Shown here piece after piece: positions 51,901 to 64,000 of a stretch of 64,000 nucleotides of DNA. The stretch is from Pempheris klunzingeri. Its lineage: Eukaryota > Chordata > Actinopteri > Acropomatiformes > Pempheridae. Under the pieces are notes generated by a model. The model searched no databases and was not told the DNA's origin. It saw nothing but the letters and a program-made list of their open reading frames with translations. Numbering within the stretch: position 1 is the first letter of the stretch; each line of letters begins with the position of its first letter. The position numbers and the translations under genes are program-made. The DNA is taken from contig NC_092017.1 of NCBI RefSeq assembly GCF_042242105.1, positions 4,811,652 through 4,875,651 of the forward strand, in the 5' to 3' direction.

Positions 51901-54900
51901 GTCAAGCGGGAGCTGGCCACAGTCAAACAGCAGAGCGAGGAGGCCTGTGCTCAGCTGGAGCAGGCCAAGAAAACCATCAGGCAGCTCCAGCACCAGCAGC
52001 AGCCACACGCGGTAAGGAGGGCCACAGAGCCCCCAGCTGGCAGGTTGCACTGGCTTAGGTCCTGTCCATTTCTGTGACAGCAGCTGTGACATTGAGACTG
52101 GGATGTTTCCCACATCACTTTGTGTTGTGCAGTACTGAAACCATTTCCAGATCATGTGGTGTGCTAGTACTGACACCTGGGCCAGTAAAAATGTGACTCA
52201 CTAGATGGTTCGTCTTCCCTCCCCCGCCCAGATGGCACATATTTCCTCGCAATGAAATCCAAGCAGTGGCAGAGCAGGGCTTTTCTCACTCAGCACATCA
52301 GCTCTGGGTAATGATCTCTTTTGGCATGCATGAATTCAAATTGGGACACGGAGTACTACACAGTTCAGCCACCATTTAACGTCTTGTGCATTCCCAGAAA
52401 TGCATTCATGAATTTGTAAGTGGTTGTCTCACAGGCTGGTACATTTCACACGTGGCACCCTGTTCACAGAATCCTCTCACTTCACATCTATTGACCTGAC
52501 CTGATTCTTAATTATTGATGGCTGGATTGCAGATGATAATGTGCAGGCATTACAGTGTTTTACATAATTTGCTATGTTGCTTCACAATGAGTAGTCATGA
52601 ATAATTCATGTAAAAAGTGAAAGGCAAAATGGTTGACGTCAGCTGAAATTAAGGTTGAATTGTGAGTGTGAAGAATCACTGAGTATCACCGTATTTTCTG
52701 CCGAAAGAATAAATATATTCGCTGACTGTATTTATTTTGGGACCCTGGTTTACAGTACTAGAGGTTGAATATTTGGTTGTTTATTGAATGCCGACATTGA
52801 GGACACACAGGTATCAGCATTTGTATCTCTGCTTCGCTGCCTGAGCTGACAGACATGTTTCGTTGTAGAAGGGAGCCCCTCGGTACTCTGAGGAGTCTGT
52901 CCTGCAGCTGGAGAGAGAGCTCGTGCAGGCCCGGCTGAAGGAGGCAGAGTCTCAGTGTGCCCTCAAGGAGATGCAAGACAAGATCCTGGATATGGAAAAG
53001 GTGTATATAGTATTATCATATGATCTAGTTATAGCACTGCACCACCTGTGGCTACAGTTTTAGAACGTTTTTTATTTACACACCTTCTGTAGAGGAACAC
53101 ATCGCTACCAGACGACACCAATGTGGCGCGTCTTCAAGAAGAGCTGATAGGGGTGAAGCTGAGAGAGGCAGAGGCTCTGACTGGCCTCAAAGAGCTGAGA
53201 CAGCAAGTCAGAGACCTGGAGGAGCACTGGCAGGTGAGCATCAGCGTGTCAGTGCACATGACAGACTTGATCTATCTTTGCCATTTTGTGCAAAGTGCTA
53301 CTGTCTGTGAACTGGAAAAGGGGTGTAATGAAAGTTTAGGTGTCAACTCTCTTCAGTGAAGTGATGGAAAGGCGAGTGACTGTAACACATTTCTGCAGCG
53401 TCACTTGGCACGCACCGCTGGCCGCTGGAAGGACAGCCCCAAGAAGAATACGTTGAGTGAGCTGCAGGACGAGCTGATGAGTGTGAGGCTGCGTGAGGCC
53501 GAGGCCCAGGCAGAGCTGCGAGAGACACGACAGAGGATGCTTGAGCTGGAGACACAGGTCAGAGGTCCCATTAACTCTCTGGCCACAGGCTAATTGAATA
53601 TTTTGCCCTGCATTTTTCAGATTCATGGCTTTTCTCTCCTTATAATACCATTATTTAAAAAAGCGAAATGCATATTGTAGTATGGACACTTACGCAAGTG
53701 AGGTGGATCTACAAGTTGTCAAATGAAGAGAAAATGAGCTGGAAAAGAAGTGACATTTCTACCTGCATTGTCACAATGTGTCCTGTAGAGGGCAGCAGTC
53801 ACCTGTCCCAAACAACTTAAGTGTGAAGCAGGGCAGGCACGTCTCATCCTTCAGTTTTGCCAATCAAATGTCTTTAGTTTGAACTGATCATTCATCAAAG
53901 TAGAAGTAATATTATTGTGTTTTTTTTTTTTGTACACAGAGTCAGATTCATAATAACCATCTGAGACGGGCGGAGCAGGAGAGTCGCTGTCTTCAGGAGT
54001 GCGTGCAAACACTGACGGTGCAAAATAAAGACCTGCATGTGCAGCTGCAAGACATCAAGCGGAGACAAGCTGAGATTGAATGCAAGGTGCAACTCTGCTG
54101 CAGATCTGCAACACTTTTGTGTGTTCTGTTGTGGCATAATCTAAGTGGCGTGTTGATATATAAAATTGATGAGGTCAGTATCCGGAACTAGAAGGAGCAG
54201 GCAATGAGTATTTCTTTCCAATGGGTCTGCTGATGCTGCTATTTCTATTAAACTGCTCTCCCTAGCACAGTAACGCTCTCTGTCTCCCAGGAGCTTCCCC
54301 CTGCAAGATGCACATGTTCACAAATAGAAAATACACAAATGTTACACAATAAAGTTTTTATACGGGCCATTCAGCATCACACCTCCCTGGGCCAACTGTT
54401 GTTGAAATAACGCTGTTTGCTTCTTGTATTTGTGCAGAGTAAGGAAGAGGTGATGGCAGTGCGACTGCGGGAAGCTGACAACATCGCTGCTATGGCTGAG
54501 CTCCAGCAGCAGATCTCAGAGCTTGAGATTCAGGTAAAGTCCCAGCATACGCCTCGCCAGGCTTGTCTGTCACACTCCAGCCTCTGCAGCAGGCTTTAGA
54601 TTTCCTCAACTCCTTCGCAAACCACATTTAACACATTCAGACTTACAGAGGGAAATGTACCATTCATGAATATGTCCAGTGACAAAGTTCTAGCCTTATT
54701 CTCTACGGTCAGTCTTACAGGGAGCAGTAGGCTCCCTACATTAGACTTGATCTGCCAAAGTTCCAAGTACAGGGATTCTTTTTACGTGACTGATTTCTAT
54801 ACTTGTGCTCACTAATGTGAGAAATAGGCACGGCTCTGACGGGGGAAAAAAAGGTTTTCACAAATTTCCATCCACTAATCAGAATCCCACAATCTAAGAC

Positions 54901-57900
54901 TCTGAATCTGATAGCAGTTGATGTGTTGTTTACTTACGTTGCCAAGGAGACACCACTGTCAGTTAAATCTGATCAAACCACAATTGCAGTCCTGGTTATG
55001 CAGATTATTTGACTATGACTGTTTGCTCTTTAAGTTATTTCTTACATATTCATGACTGATTAAGCTCATTTTGGGGTGCTTTAAAGCACAGACATCAGAC
55101 ACGTAAAATCAACAGTTGAGTGTAGGATTACAGAGTACCACACAGATTTGTGTCATCTTTACATCTCAAATCTGAATTTACACATTTTTCTAGATATATT
55201 TCAAACCTAAATTTGCAAGGATTCCACAAAAGATGTAATGTCATCAGAACGATTATGTAAAGCTGCTATACAAATACCAAGATTATATTATTAGTGTTTT
55301 TTCAGTCCATTGTAGTTCCGGGCTGATGATGATTTGTCTCCATATTTGTATGCCAATTCAAGATGTAAATGTAGTCAATTTTAGAACTGTGGTTTAAGCA
55401 ATTAAATTCAGGCACTGTAGTTAAGTTAACTCCCTGTTTGAACCAGTGTCAACAAGCAAGGGTGAAGAAACCAGTATTTATCCCCATACAAATGTAACGC
55501 TACTAACAACAAGCGTGGCCAAAGCACACACAGGCAAGTTCTTACACCACCAGCACTCAGCCGCTCTCCCTGATAACCGATAAGTCCACTTAAAAACCAA
55601 ACACCAATAGTTTTACGGCTTGTTTGTGGGCTCAACACTTTTCATATGAGTAAAGCTGCATTCTAAACAACAGGCAGATACTGTTATTGTGTGTAAACAG
55701 GCTATAATCTGAATCTTTTCTACACTTTACATCACAAAGGAATACAAACATGTCTGAAGATGTTTGTGTTTCCGATGAATTCAGAATTAGGGTTTTACAC
55801 TTACACTTGGCGGTGAGTTCACTAGAGGCTGGACAAGAGATTAATCAGTGATATTAGTTTTTCTGGGTCTATAAATATGTTGTTAGAAACATTATCATTT
55901 TACATGTTGCCTGTTTTTTCAGAAGACAAATGAGTAAGTGTCTCACGCTGCCTTGTAAAGGTTGAGCCATTGTTTCACTTTCCCATGACAAATACGCTGC
56001 TGGTGTATTTCAAAGACGCTGTGCACCCCTTGAAACCCCTTTACACTGATGTTATGTTAGCAGCATTAACGTCCTCAAATGGATTAATGTAGTATGATGA
56101 GTAAATATTGCATTCAATGGGAACTAGGAAGTCCCCCTATTTTGCATTTCTAATCAGTACATACACATTTAATAGATGTAAGCATTTGTTAATGTAGCTG
56201 CCTACAACTATAATTCCTCCTTTAAGTAGAGGCTTCTGATAATGAACAACAGTATAGGAAAAGGCAGTTGTAACAATACTAAATAGAATTTCTAAGTGCC
56301 GACCAATATTGCACACTAAAGAACACTATGTCTGTAAATCCTCCTATAACCACCTTTTTATAGAGTTATAAGCCATTTATTAAATGTTCATTGAGTGCTT
56401 AGAAATGCTTGCTGTTGCAGTAAGGCGTCACAGCTCGTGGGCGTGTTGAGCGTCAAACCAGCAGCTTTGACCGGAGTTCCAAACAGCTCTGTTAGGACCA
56501 GCTGTGACTTTGGGCCAGTGGATTTGAATTTTGTTTAAACTCTCTAAGGTGTCTCACATAGTTGAAGCTGATGGTCTGGACTATTTATAAGTATGACACC
56601 TACCCCCACCCCCCCCACCCCCCCCCAGGCACACACAAACACAATGTGGTCTGAGGTTTTGTTACTAAGTGATAGAGCAAAAACATGCAACACGAGAAAT
56701 TCACCACTACCGCCCTCATGCTTTTCAGAATCCACATAATGAACTTTCATTTGACAGTGTAAATAACATGCTGAGGCCCTGCACCTTTATTTAAACCTTA
56801 TTGCCCTTTTATTTTGTGATCAGTCAAGAAAAGGTGTTGCTACTGTTAGGAGTGAAACATTAAATTGAATTGAAACTTCGGTCTGAGCTGAAATCACTGA
56901 GCCAACATTGGCTTCTTGGTCTGTGGTTTGGTTATTTGCACTATAAGTTGTGGGTGAAAACTGCTCCAATTACAAGAATTTGTTAAAAAAAAAAAAAAAA
57001 AAAGTTTCTTGTCCTCCTCGTCAGAAGTGTTGTGACGCACGGTGGTGGCTGCTTGCGTTACGATGTAAGAGGTCACTGTTTGAACTTTGCGCGAATACTG
57101 ATTGTAGAGGAGCAGTCAGAGGTATCAGTGCTGTGTGCCTCAGCAGCTAATAATCCTGCCAGTGTTGAATGAACAGATACAAATGAATGATAAGAACCAC
57201 TGGGTAATGATGGAAAATTTTGCCAGGGAAACTAAGATTTCTAGAAAGGTTTGTGTTCTGTCACTACTGCAGTCATGGCCCCTGTTTAACGCCACAGCTC
57301 CACTGTCTCTGGGCTGATAGGAAGTGGTTTCTCATTTTGAAGCAGAGGCTCTACCAAAGGTGACATGCATGGTTTATTTTGAGGTTTCTATGATATGCTC
57401 AGAGATTTATACTAAATGCTTTCATTATTCAAGAAAAGTCTGACACACATCTGTACTGCAATTTAAAATGTCATGATGGCACTTGGTAGAGTAATTTTAC
57501 ACAAATCTGTTCTCTAATGAGGCAGCTAATTGGTAAAGTAAAAGTTTAATCAGAGTGAAAAATGTGTCTTGAATCAAACATTTTCACACATCTTCTGCAG
57601 ATTCCGAGAGATTTGTCATTTCCACAACAGTGGAGGTGCACAGAACGTGTAAAAATCCAGTAAATGTGGTGACAGCACACAGTCAGCTGAAGTTTTACAG
57701 CATTTTGTTGGAATTTCTTTTCTGAGCTGTGATTTTGCTCACTAGCTCGAGATGTGAAGATAATGTTATGATCAGAGGATGTTGTGGCAGATTATCAGCT
57801 GCTCAGCTCACTTGAAACGTTTAAACGTGTCACACTTTCCTGCGTTGTTACAAGTTAAAGTTGCCCAGTCTTCGACAGTCTTCTGTTAGAACTAAATAAA

Positions 57901-60900
57901 GCTCAGCAGCCCTTTGAGGGTGCAGAGATGCGACTTGGACGTTTCTGAGAGACGTTTGACGTCCCCGGCTGCCGCCTGACACCTGGTGATTCACACAGCT
58001 GAACACGAGGAAGTCTTATTAACTGCCTGCACCTTATTGCTGCAGTGTTTTGGAGCGGTGAAACCTCAAAAACAACAGATTGTTGGAATAATTTCACTTG
58101 TTTAAACTCCTCCTTGTGAAAAAAGCCTACTGGGACCTGCCACATTGAGCGCCTCCTTACCACAGGAATCCAGACCCTATCTGTATTTTGCGGTGTTGGC
58201 CAGCCAGAGAAGACTGAGTATCACCACTGAACCTCGACACCCCACCCCTGCTGTGTGCTGTGTACATGTCCTCCCTTTTTTGTCTGTTTTCCCGAGCTGC
58301 AGCATGTGGTTTGAACTCCTTTGTCTCACCGTCGAACTGGCAGGTTCAAAGGTGTGATCGAGGTTTGAAATAGACTATGTGTTTGTCTCCAGTGCCTGCA
58401 GATGTCTTCACTGAGGAAGGTAAACATCACATGGGCTGTTTAACTGTTAAAGCTGACAACCAGCCTCATCCCCAGGGCCCCTGGAGGAAATCAAACAATC
58501 AAACAAATGACACTGTTTTGTGTTTTCCTGACATCTGTCTCTTCGGTCTCCTGCCACACAAGGAGGCCACTCTGTGATGCTGCTTTTTTAGTTTCAGCCA
58601 CTGGCTGTTCACAACAATTCACAGCCCTGGGTATTCATGGTTTTACATGGATACTGCAAAATCATTTAGTTCCATGTTTAACCACTTTATCCTGCAGATG
58701 CCAAAATATTTGCTCACCTTCCTCAGTTTAGAAAAGCCACCTGTATCGCCGAGCGTATTTTTACACTCGTGTCTCTTCTACCAACAGAAAGAAGAAGGAA
58801 AGGTCCAAGGCCAGCTGAACCACACAGACTCGAGCCAGTACATCCGCGATCTCAAAGACCAGATAGCAGAGCTAAAGCATGAGGTGAGCCTTGCAGAACA
58901 AGCTTCAGGTCCCCCGGTAGTTCACACTACCTTCTTTTGAATCTTTTTTTTTTTTTTCCCTGTAGAGATTCAGATTTTGTTGTTGCCTTTTCTTTGATCT
59001 AGCATTTCAGAAGATTTCACAACATTCACTCAGATATGGTTTTACTTTGAAGCTAAAAGATTAGTAGAAGTGTTAACTACACCCAGAGACTTCCTGTGCC
59101 TAGTTGATGCTGTACACCTCCTCTCAGACGTAACCAACAGATGTTTCTACGAGAGGGTTTTAAACGAGCTGGAGCCAGGATAGAGAATGCAGATGGATCT
59201 AGATTTAGAAATGAAACATTACAACTGAAGTCAAGTGAGAAAAGTAAAGAACTGACATCAGAGAAGTGAAAGCATCTTCCCATAATCCTACTACCTTTAT
59301 TCTTCTTAAGACCTGCCTGGCTTATTGTTGGCTGATGCATATGCTCTGTAAGAAGGTCCAGTGTCGTGGGTTGCACATGTCCCCTAATGATGAGTTGCTA
59401 CTTGTTAATGATTTAGAGCCTTATCTCATTATGGAGACTGTTTGTAAAACTGCAGATGGAGGTCTGTGTTGTCTTCCAGCTGATCAGTCGTTTACAGGAA
59501 GAACATCATATCTTGACATCTGTAGTGTTTACTGAATCCAAACAAGCGAGAACTCTACGCGGCGGCCGTGCAGTCACACAATCATCTCCTCTCTCACTTA
59601 GTTTGGCCTGGTGGTCATCTTGGGGCCTGCTGGGAATCATGACCACTCATGTCCGCAGTGGAGCGTGACCCACCGTCCTCCTCCCTCATAGTCTGAGTTA
59701 CAACCTGCATCATATAGTTGGACATTTTCACTGCAGCCAGCCAGATGTTGATTAGAGCAGAATTTTCTTTTTTGCATGGCAACAACAGGAAGGCAGGCGG
59801 CCACGTTTAGACAGGAGCGGGTAAACGCAGGCCTGTTTTAGTCATTTTCTTTATTGTGTGTTGTGCTCTGAACTGGCCTCTGAATGCACCTCTTCCCACA
59901 TGTCTGTCTGTCGCATGGCAGGCTGACCCAGGTGAGTTGATACAGATGTGCCATGTGTCACCCCCCCCCTCAGTGGTTTAAACCCGGCCACCGTGCAGCC
60001 CCCGTCTAGCCCCATTTGGGTTTCTTTAATTCACAGTGTGGGAGACGGTCCGGGATGGTTCCATAGAGATGCTGCTCTAAAATGGAGTCAGGACAGTTAA
60101 CCTGACAGACCCTGGTCAGAGCAACCAGTTAGTCCTCAGCTTTTCACTCTTCTCAAACTCAGCTTGAATTGCTTGTGGCTGATGGAGGAGAGAAAAAAAA
60201 ACCACCCACCACAACTGCGGTAAAACAGTTTGTGAGATTTATGCGTCATTTAAAGTGTTTTACCAGAGTAAAGACTTGGAGGGTGAGGACTAAACCCCAA
60301 AGGACACATTCAGGACAGTCTCCCATGCAGCCCCAAATGGAGCTAGCCCCCACCCACAAAGACATCACGCCATAACTCTGTCCCAAATCCATGCTGCATG
60401 CTGATTCTAAGGACCTTTTGAGGTTGGAGTGCTTTCACACTGGAAAAGTGAGAAAATAGAATAGTTCCTTTATAAAACACTTAAGGCACAAAAACAATAG
60501 TAAAAAAGGAAGCATTATATGAAAATATAAAATATGTACAATCTAAAATAGAATAATATAACATAAGACTAGTATACAATATAAGAGATAAAAGGAAATA
60601 TCTTGTGCAAATATCCAGACTTCAAGTAAAATACGCTGTGCAGAACTGGCTAGGGAGAAGGAGAGGAGGAAGACGGAGGAAGAGAAATATACATATATAC
60701 AGTAGAACATACTATGCACAGCATATAAACACTACTGCATGCACACACTATTGCTCAGCAGCATGAAATGAAGTGTTTCCAAAGGTACGCGTGTCAGCGT
60801 GTACGTGATGGACACTGTGTGTATCACCATGTAGTGTAGAGAGGAAATAAACGGTGGATGGTGGTGAGGTTGAATTATTATTCCACAGTCACAGTTTGTT

Positions 60901-61553
60901 CTTTTGTGCCTTTGATGTATCGTCTCCTGTCGGTACAGAAGGGTGAATTCTGTTGGTTTCTTGTACACTAACTGCATTAATGGTACACTATGGGTGGGTA
61001 GGTATACCTAGAGTGTGCAATAAGCACCATAGTGGTAGTATGGAATTGGGACACCGCTCTTATGTTTTGGTTGTTGGTTGAATTGCTGTCTGCATGTTAG
61101 ATGTGTGAAAGACATTTCCCCCATTTGTGCCAGTGATACTGAGGAACACTGAGTGCCAGAGTTGGTTTCTGCATGCCACATCTGTCAGTCGTGTTTCCCC
61201 CCCCCAGAAGTTCCACATTTTGCATGCAGGATTCGACAGTGTGTTGTTGCTGCTAACACTTCTGGTGCTCCCTCTGACAGGTTTGCTGCTTAAAAGGCCA
61301 GAGGGACTTGGCCACTCAGCCCACTTTTGATGGGATCCACATCGTCAATCACTATGTGGGGGACGAAAGGTCTTACCTGTCTTCAGATGAAGACGGAGTC
61401 AAGGACCCCACCCAGCAGAGGAGTGGGGGCCGTATCAGACTGCGGCCCAACCTCGGGGACACCGACAGCGAGGAGGACGACGACGACGATGACGAGGAAG
61501 CCCTGCGACTGTCTGTACCTCAGAGCGGCAGCCACAAGTCCACCACAGTGTGA
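33910..61553 (+). CDS. evi5: EVI5, TBC-domain Rab GTPase-activating protein with coiled-coil tail; 20 coding exons (first exon tentative)
   Basis: Exons: 33910-33930 (tentative), 40157-40389, 45070-45259, 47506-47730, 47925-47999, 48113-48238, 48357-48500, 49084-49173, 49454-49551, 50145-50205, 50295-50348, 51424-51456, 51859-52011, 52869-53000, 53093-53233, 53399-53557, 53940-54086, 54438-54533, 58788-58883, 61281-61553. The frame holds throughout, giving 848 aa. The N-terminus is Ser/Thr/Pro-rich (residues 8-85). The TBC domain starts near residue 153, with the arginine-finger motif IRRDIAR (R199) and the glutamine-finger motif YCQG (Q236) intact, so Rab GAP activity is expected. From about residue 395 to 765 there is an almost continuous coiled coil with EVI5 signatures such as RLRTENRLLKQRI and ARLQEELIGVKLREAEA. 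An acidic stretch precedes the C-terminal STTV. EVI5 acts in Rab11/Rab35 endosomal traffic and in cell-cycle control (Emi1 stabilisation). The intron after 47730 has a GC donor. EVI5L is excluded by the N-terminal VATDKVAGKLSSTLSW block. A possible cassette exon lies at 43092-43271. Confidence 0.95.
37130..38413 (-). mobile_element. Decayed Tc1-like transposon in EVI5 intron 1, interrupted by a SINE
   Basis: The text matches a very common fish Tc1-like family. There is 'gaagacatcaaaactatgaa' near the left end and its inverted counterpart near the right end, and the tail ends 'gtgtccattcgtttgactgg'. The minus strand encodes a C-terminal transposase scrap (MKLIERMPRVSKVIIKA, 37333-37384). Large internal deletions and frameshifts have removed function. 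A tRNA-headed SINE (about 38018-38275) was inserted later, so it dates the Tc1 copy as the older event. Confidence 0.8.
38018..38275 (+). mobile_element. tRNA-derived SINE nested in the Tc1 element
   Basis: The head carries a pol III A-box-like TGGTGCAGTGGTTAGC and a B box GGTTCAAATCC. It is followed by the fish repeat body (gtggggagtttgcatgttg, cttcctcccataatccaaag, acatgcaagttaggtt) and ends at ggattggctccagcccccc. A short internal expansion of ggttactta/ggttattta is present. Confidence 0.75.
43092..43271 (+). CDS. evi5: Candidate in-frame cassette exon of EVI5 (60 codons)
   Basis: This is an open 180-nt segment with acceptor ttcacttttttag at its 5' side and donor CAG|gtgtct at its 3' side. 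Entered in phase 2 from the preceding EVI5 exon (ending AAC AG), it reads SSMSELYNTVEEAVLQAG and continues without a stop to PFSEI. It leaves in phase 2, so it can be included or skipped without changing the downstream frame. It would insert 60 residues between the N-terminal Ser/Pro region (ending KLEEQN) and LLETDSKSLRS. The donor is weak, as is common in regulated exons. No known isoform can be confirmed from the sequence alone. Confidence 0.55.
44785..44898. repeat. Fragmentary dispersed repeat ending in a hAT-like terminus
   Basis: It begins with 'attcattttctaaaccgctc', a common fish repeat tail. It ends 'cgcgatcgacgtattgggcacccctg', which looks like the right end of a hAT element. No matching left end was found, so only debris is claimed. 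Confidence 0.4.
45480..45695 (+). repeat. 5'-truncated copy of the same SINE in EVI5
   Basis: It starts at the body (gtccaaagacatgcaggtta) and continues through 'ctctaaattgtccgtagg' to 'gggattggctccagccccct'. It ends in a (ggat)n tail near 45690. It lacks the tRNA-like head, so it is a truncated copy. Confidence 0.72.
54534..58787 (+). other. EVI5 intron between the 54438 and 58788 exons
   Basis: A 4.25-kb intron. It has C-rich tracts at 56603-56629 and poly(A) at 56984-57003. No gene or full repeat was recognised. Confidence 0.8.
58884..61280 (+). other. Last EVI5 intron
   Basis: A 2.4-kb intron. 60430-60730 is notably A/T-rich with repeated 'aatataa' motifs and may be old repeat debris. 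No gene is seen. Confidence 0.75.
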
Positions 61554-61834
61554 GCAGCCCCCCCGCTGGAGTCAGGACAGAGGCTGTCAGCACCCACTGA
61601 GGAAGGGGGGCTGTCTCCAGCAGCCATTTCAGAGGAAAAGTCTGGATCTGGAGTTCTGAATTTCAGACAGGAAGTGCATCATCATTTCAAATCATGAGAA
61701 TCACACTTATGGATTCAGTTTATTCAGTTAGTAGTTTTTGTTTTCTTCCTGAGGGCAGCAAACACCTGCCTGTCTGAGCACCACTGACAGTAGAGAACTA
61801 AATAAATATCAAACTCTAGAGGGCCACAAAGACC

Positions 61835-61872
61835 GGAGGAGGAGGAGGAGGAGGAGGAGGAGGAGGAGGAGG
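61835..61872 (+). repeat. (GGA)n in the EVI5 3' UTR
   Basis: About twelve copies of GGA lie shortly after the proximal poly(A) signal. Confidence 0.95.
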
Positions 61873-62968
61873 GGCGGGAAGGGGGGTCTGTCTGCCACCC
61901 CTCTGACCCCCCCTCCTGTAGGTACAACACAGAGAAAGAGACTGTGCAATACACCCTTTTATGTTATATTACACACTTCATCCAATGTGTTTTTATATTT
62001 TTAAAGCATTTTATAAATGAACATCAAATATGTATTGATGCCGTTACTACTAAGTGTCCATCATGCAGAGGCAGAACTGTACAAGTGCTGTGTATGTATG
62101 TATATATCTATTATCAGCCAGCGTTCACTCGACCTTTTGGCCTTAGCAGCACATGCCGCATGCCTTTCACCGGGGCTGGTGTACCACAAGGTCAGCGTGA
62201 CATCTGCAAACCTGTAGATATGTAAATGTGTATTATGTTTTTTTTTTTTCAATTCCTTTTGAACTTGAAAATATGTATCTATTGCATATCTGATGTTTAG
62301 AATATATTGTACAGTTCAGAAAAAAGGGACATGAGTTAGTTTAATACAGTAATACAAATGACAAATCCTGCTTTTGAGACAAGTGAGGTGAATTCCTGTC
62401 AAGAGAGAGAGAATAATGATCGTCCCTCGGCAGAAGACTGCAGCTGTCTGTTTTCAGAGCAGCTAACGTGAATAATTAGTGCAGAGAAGGGGACAGGTTT
62501 ATTTTTTTAACTGCCACTGCCGCTGCCGCTGCTGCCGCTGCTGCACTGGGCTCTCAGAACACATCCCCCCTTTACTTTCAAAATGAGCCCGGCAGTAAGC
62601 ACATTTGAGGCGAACATGAGTAATGTCTCTCATGTGCTTTGTGTATCACAGATTTGCACAGACATGGATGACAGTCCTAGGGAACCTTTAACTGGGAGAT
62701 AAAGCAACGCAGCACACTTTATAACGCAGCATGGGGAGGGATCAGGAGCTGTCGAGTGTTACCAAAGGAAACACTGCATCCTGCATTGTGCTCATCCACA
62801 GGCCAGTTCCACTCCATTTCATGTGCACGGACCTGGATGTGTAAGAACTTCTCTGAATGTCTGTATCGAACACTAACTTCTGTATTTGGCGAAGGACGAG
62901 GTGGAAGTGAGCGCAGCAGTCGTGGCCGTTAGGCCCAGGAAACAGAAAAACATTTGACTGTGAGTCGT

Positions 62969-63000
62969 GGTGATGGTGATGGTGATGGTGATGGTGGTGT
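62969..63000 (+). repeat. (GGTGAT)n minisatellite in the EVI5 3' UTR
   Basis: About five copies of GGTGAT/GATGGT. Confidence 0.9.
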
Positions 63001-63139
63001 CCCTTTTGAACAAGAGACCCTGTGTTGTTTGACGAGAGATGAACACGTTATGGCACTTTTTGAGTCTGTGGTGCAGTAGAGGACACACATGGCAACACTA
63101 CGGAGCAGTCGGCACACTCTGGAGACTAAATGAGATTGT

Positions 63140-63182
63140 TGTGTGTGTGTGTGTGTGTGTGTGTGTTTGTTTGTGTGTGTGT
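63140..63182 (+). repeat. (GT)n microsatellite near the distal EVI5 poly(A) site
   Basis: A (GT)n run with two GTTT interruptions lies about 10 bases before AATAAA at 63193. Confidence 0.95.
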
Positions 63183-63215
63183 GAGAGTTCACAATAAAAT
63201 GTTTGATAAAGCCCT

Positions 63216-64000
63216 AGACTGATCTGGTCCCTTTTTACTGCAGGCAGCTGACCTGGAGACCAGAGTGTGTTCAGATGACTGAGAGCACATGTGGGATGTT
63301 TAGGCTCAACACTGCCTTCCTCTGAAGATTCTAGCTTAGATTGACTGCTTTCAGGAAGTGATTTCTCGTGGTTTTAGAGCTGAGCCTCAACTACTAATCA
63401 TTTCATGCAGAAAACCACATTTTAAAAGAGCATTTCTCCTCGGGCACTACAGATTAAGCAGGTTCGTATTATTCCCAAATGCTGATGAAGATGATTTTTT
63501 TTTTATTAGACTGAGTAGTCTAGCTGTGATGGTCAATGTGCAGAGAGCTCAGTGTCATTTCATATTTCATACTGCAATGATTAATTGAAAGATATTTGGA
63601 ACGTGCATTTCGTGGCGCACGAAGAAAAATTAGACTGTATTCGAATTTAAACGGGCAGGTTGGAAAAGCGCAGCACTGTTTCTGCCAAACAGACATACCT
63701 GATCATGTTGGCACAGAAATCCGATTGAGATAATTTCGCCCTTAATCGGCAACTTTGGATTCACAATTACCATTAGCTGAGCTCGAGAGAAAATCTCCTT
63801 CCTTCTAGCAGGAATCTCTCTCTGCAGGAAACGCGCTGTCGCTACAGTTTTTGAAAATGTATTTTTTTTTTACTAACCTTGTCCAAATTGCACTGTGCGT
63901 CCTGAGACTTTCACCACAGTCAGAGCGCAGTAAAATCAGAGTGTGGCGCAGCGTGGGAGGCATGAATCATTTAGTGTCTTCACCAGTTGAGGCGTCTTTA
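63216..64000. other. Downstream intergenic DNA
   Basis: No coding signal. A minus-strand donor-like GGACAAG|gttagt (near 63877-63889) could mark the end of a non-coding exon, but this is weak. By human synteny GFI1 would be expected next on the + strand, beyond the window. Confidence 0.4.

Larger units (their letters stand above)
61554..63215 (+). other. evi5: EVI5 3' UTR with two poly(A) signals
   Basis: Downstream of the EVI5 stop there is no further coding signal. AATAAA occurs at 61801-61806 and again at 63193-63198, the second just after a (GT)n tract, so short and long 3' UTR forms are plausible. The region contains a (GGA)n run (61835-61872), a (GCTGCC)-like run (62511-62544), a GATGGT run (62969-63000) and (GT)n (63140-63182). 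Confidence 0.55.

Overview
The window is nuclear DNA from a ray-finned fish, probably a spiny-rayed (acanthomorph) teleost. The reasons are large multi-exon vertebrate genes with GT-AG introns, teleost-type hAT and Tc1 transposon remnants, tRNA-headed SINEs, many microsatellites, and an AT-rich intergenic background. Nothing bacterial, viral or organellar was seen.

Three genes can be reconstructed almost completely. DIPK1A (FAM69A; + strand, 14996-22790, 5 exons, 428 aa) is an ER divergent protein kinase-like protein. RPL5 (- strand, 23447-28192, 8 exons, 297 aa) is large-subunit ribosomal protein uL18. EVI5 (+ strand, 33910?-61553, 20 exons, about 848 aa) is a TBC-domain Rab GAP with a long coiled-coil tail. 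Two further exons of a coiled-coil protein lie on the minus strand at 6.3-6.9 kb. Their place and orientation next to DIPK1A match CCDC18 in the human 1p22 block (EVI5-RPL5-DIPK1A-MTF2-TMED5-CCDC18), but MTF2 and TMED5 are not seen between them. The block is therefore conserved but rearranged or thinned.

Layout: 1-6.3 kb is geneless and holds an 881-bp hAT element with a perfect 8-bp target duplication. 6.3-6.9 kb holds the coiled-coil exons. 7-15 kb is mostly unassigned, with a SINE and a second hAT-like element. 15-22.9 kb is DIPK1A, whose first intron is 6.2 kb. 23.4-28.3 kb is RPL5, tail-to-tail with DIPK1A and with a TOP-type promoter near 28.27 kb. 28.3-33.5 kb is intergenic and contains a Tc1-like MITE and a 28-bp exact copy of RPL5 exon sequence. 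33.5-63.2 kb is EVI5 with its 3' UTR; its introns carry a decayed Tc1 element with a SINE nested in it. 63.2-64 kb is downstream intergenic DNA.

The most notable observations are two GC-AG introns with intact frames, an in-frame 60-codon cassette exon candidate in EVI5, the RPL5 exon-fragment duplication, a near-perfect 28-bp hairpin at 19.14 kb, and a structured GC-rich patch in an RPL5 intron. The genes are syntenic neighbours and do not form a pathway. No novel multi-gene system was found.
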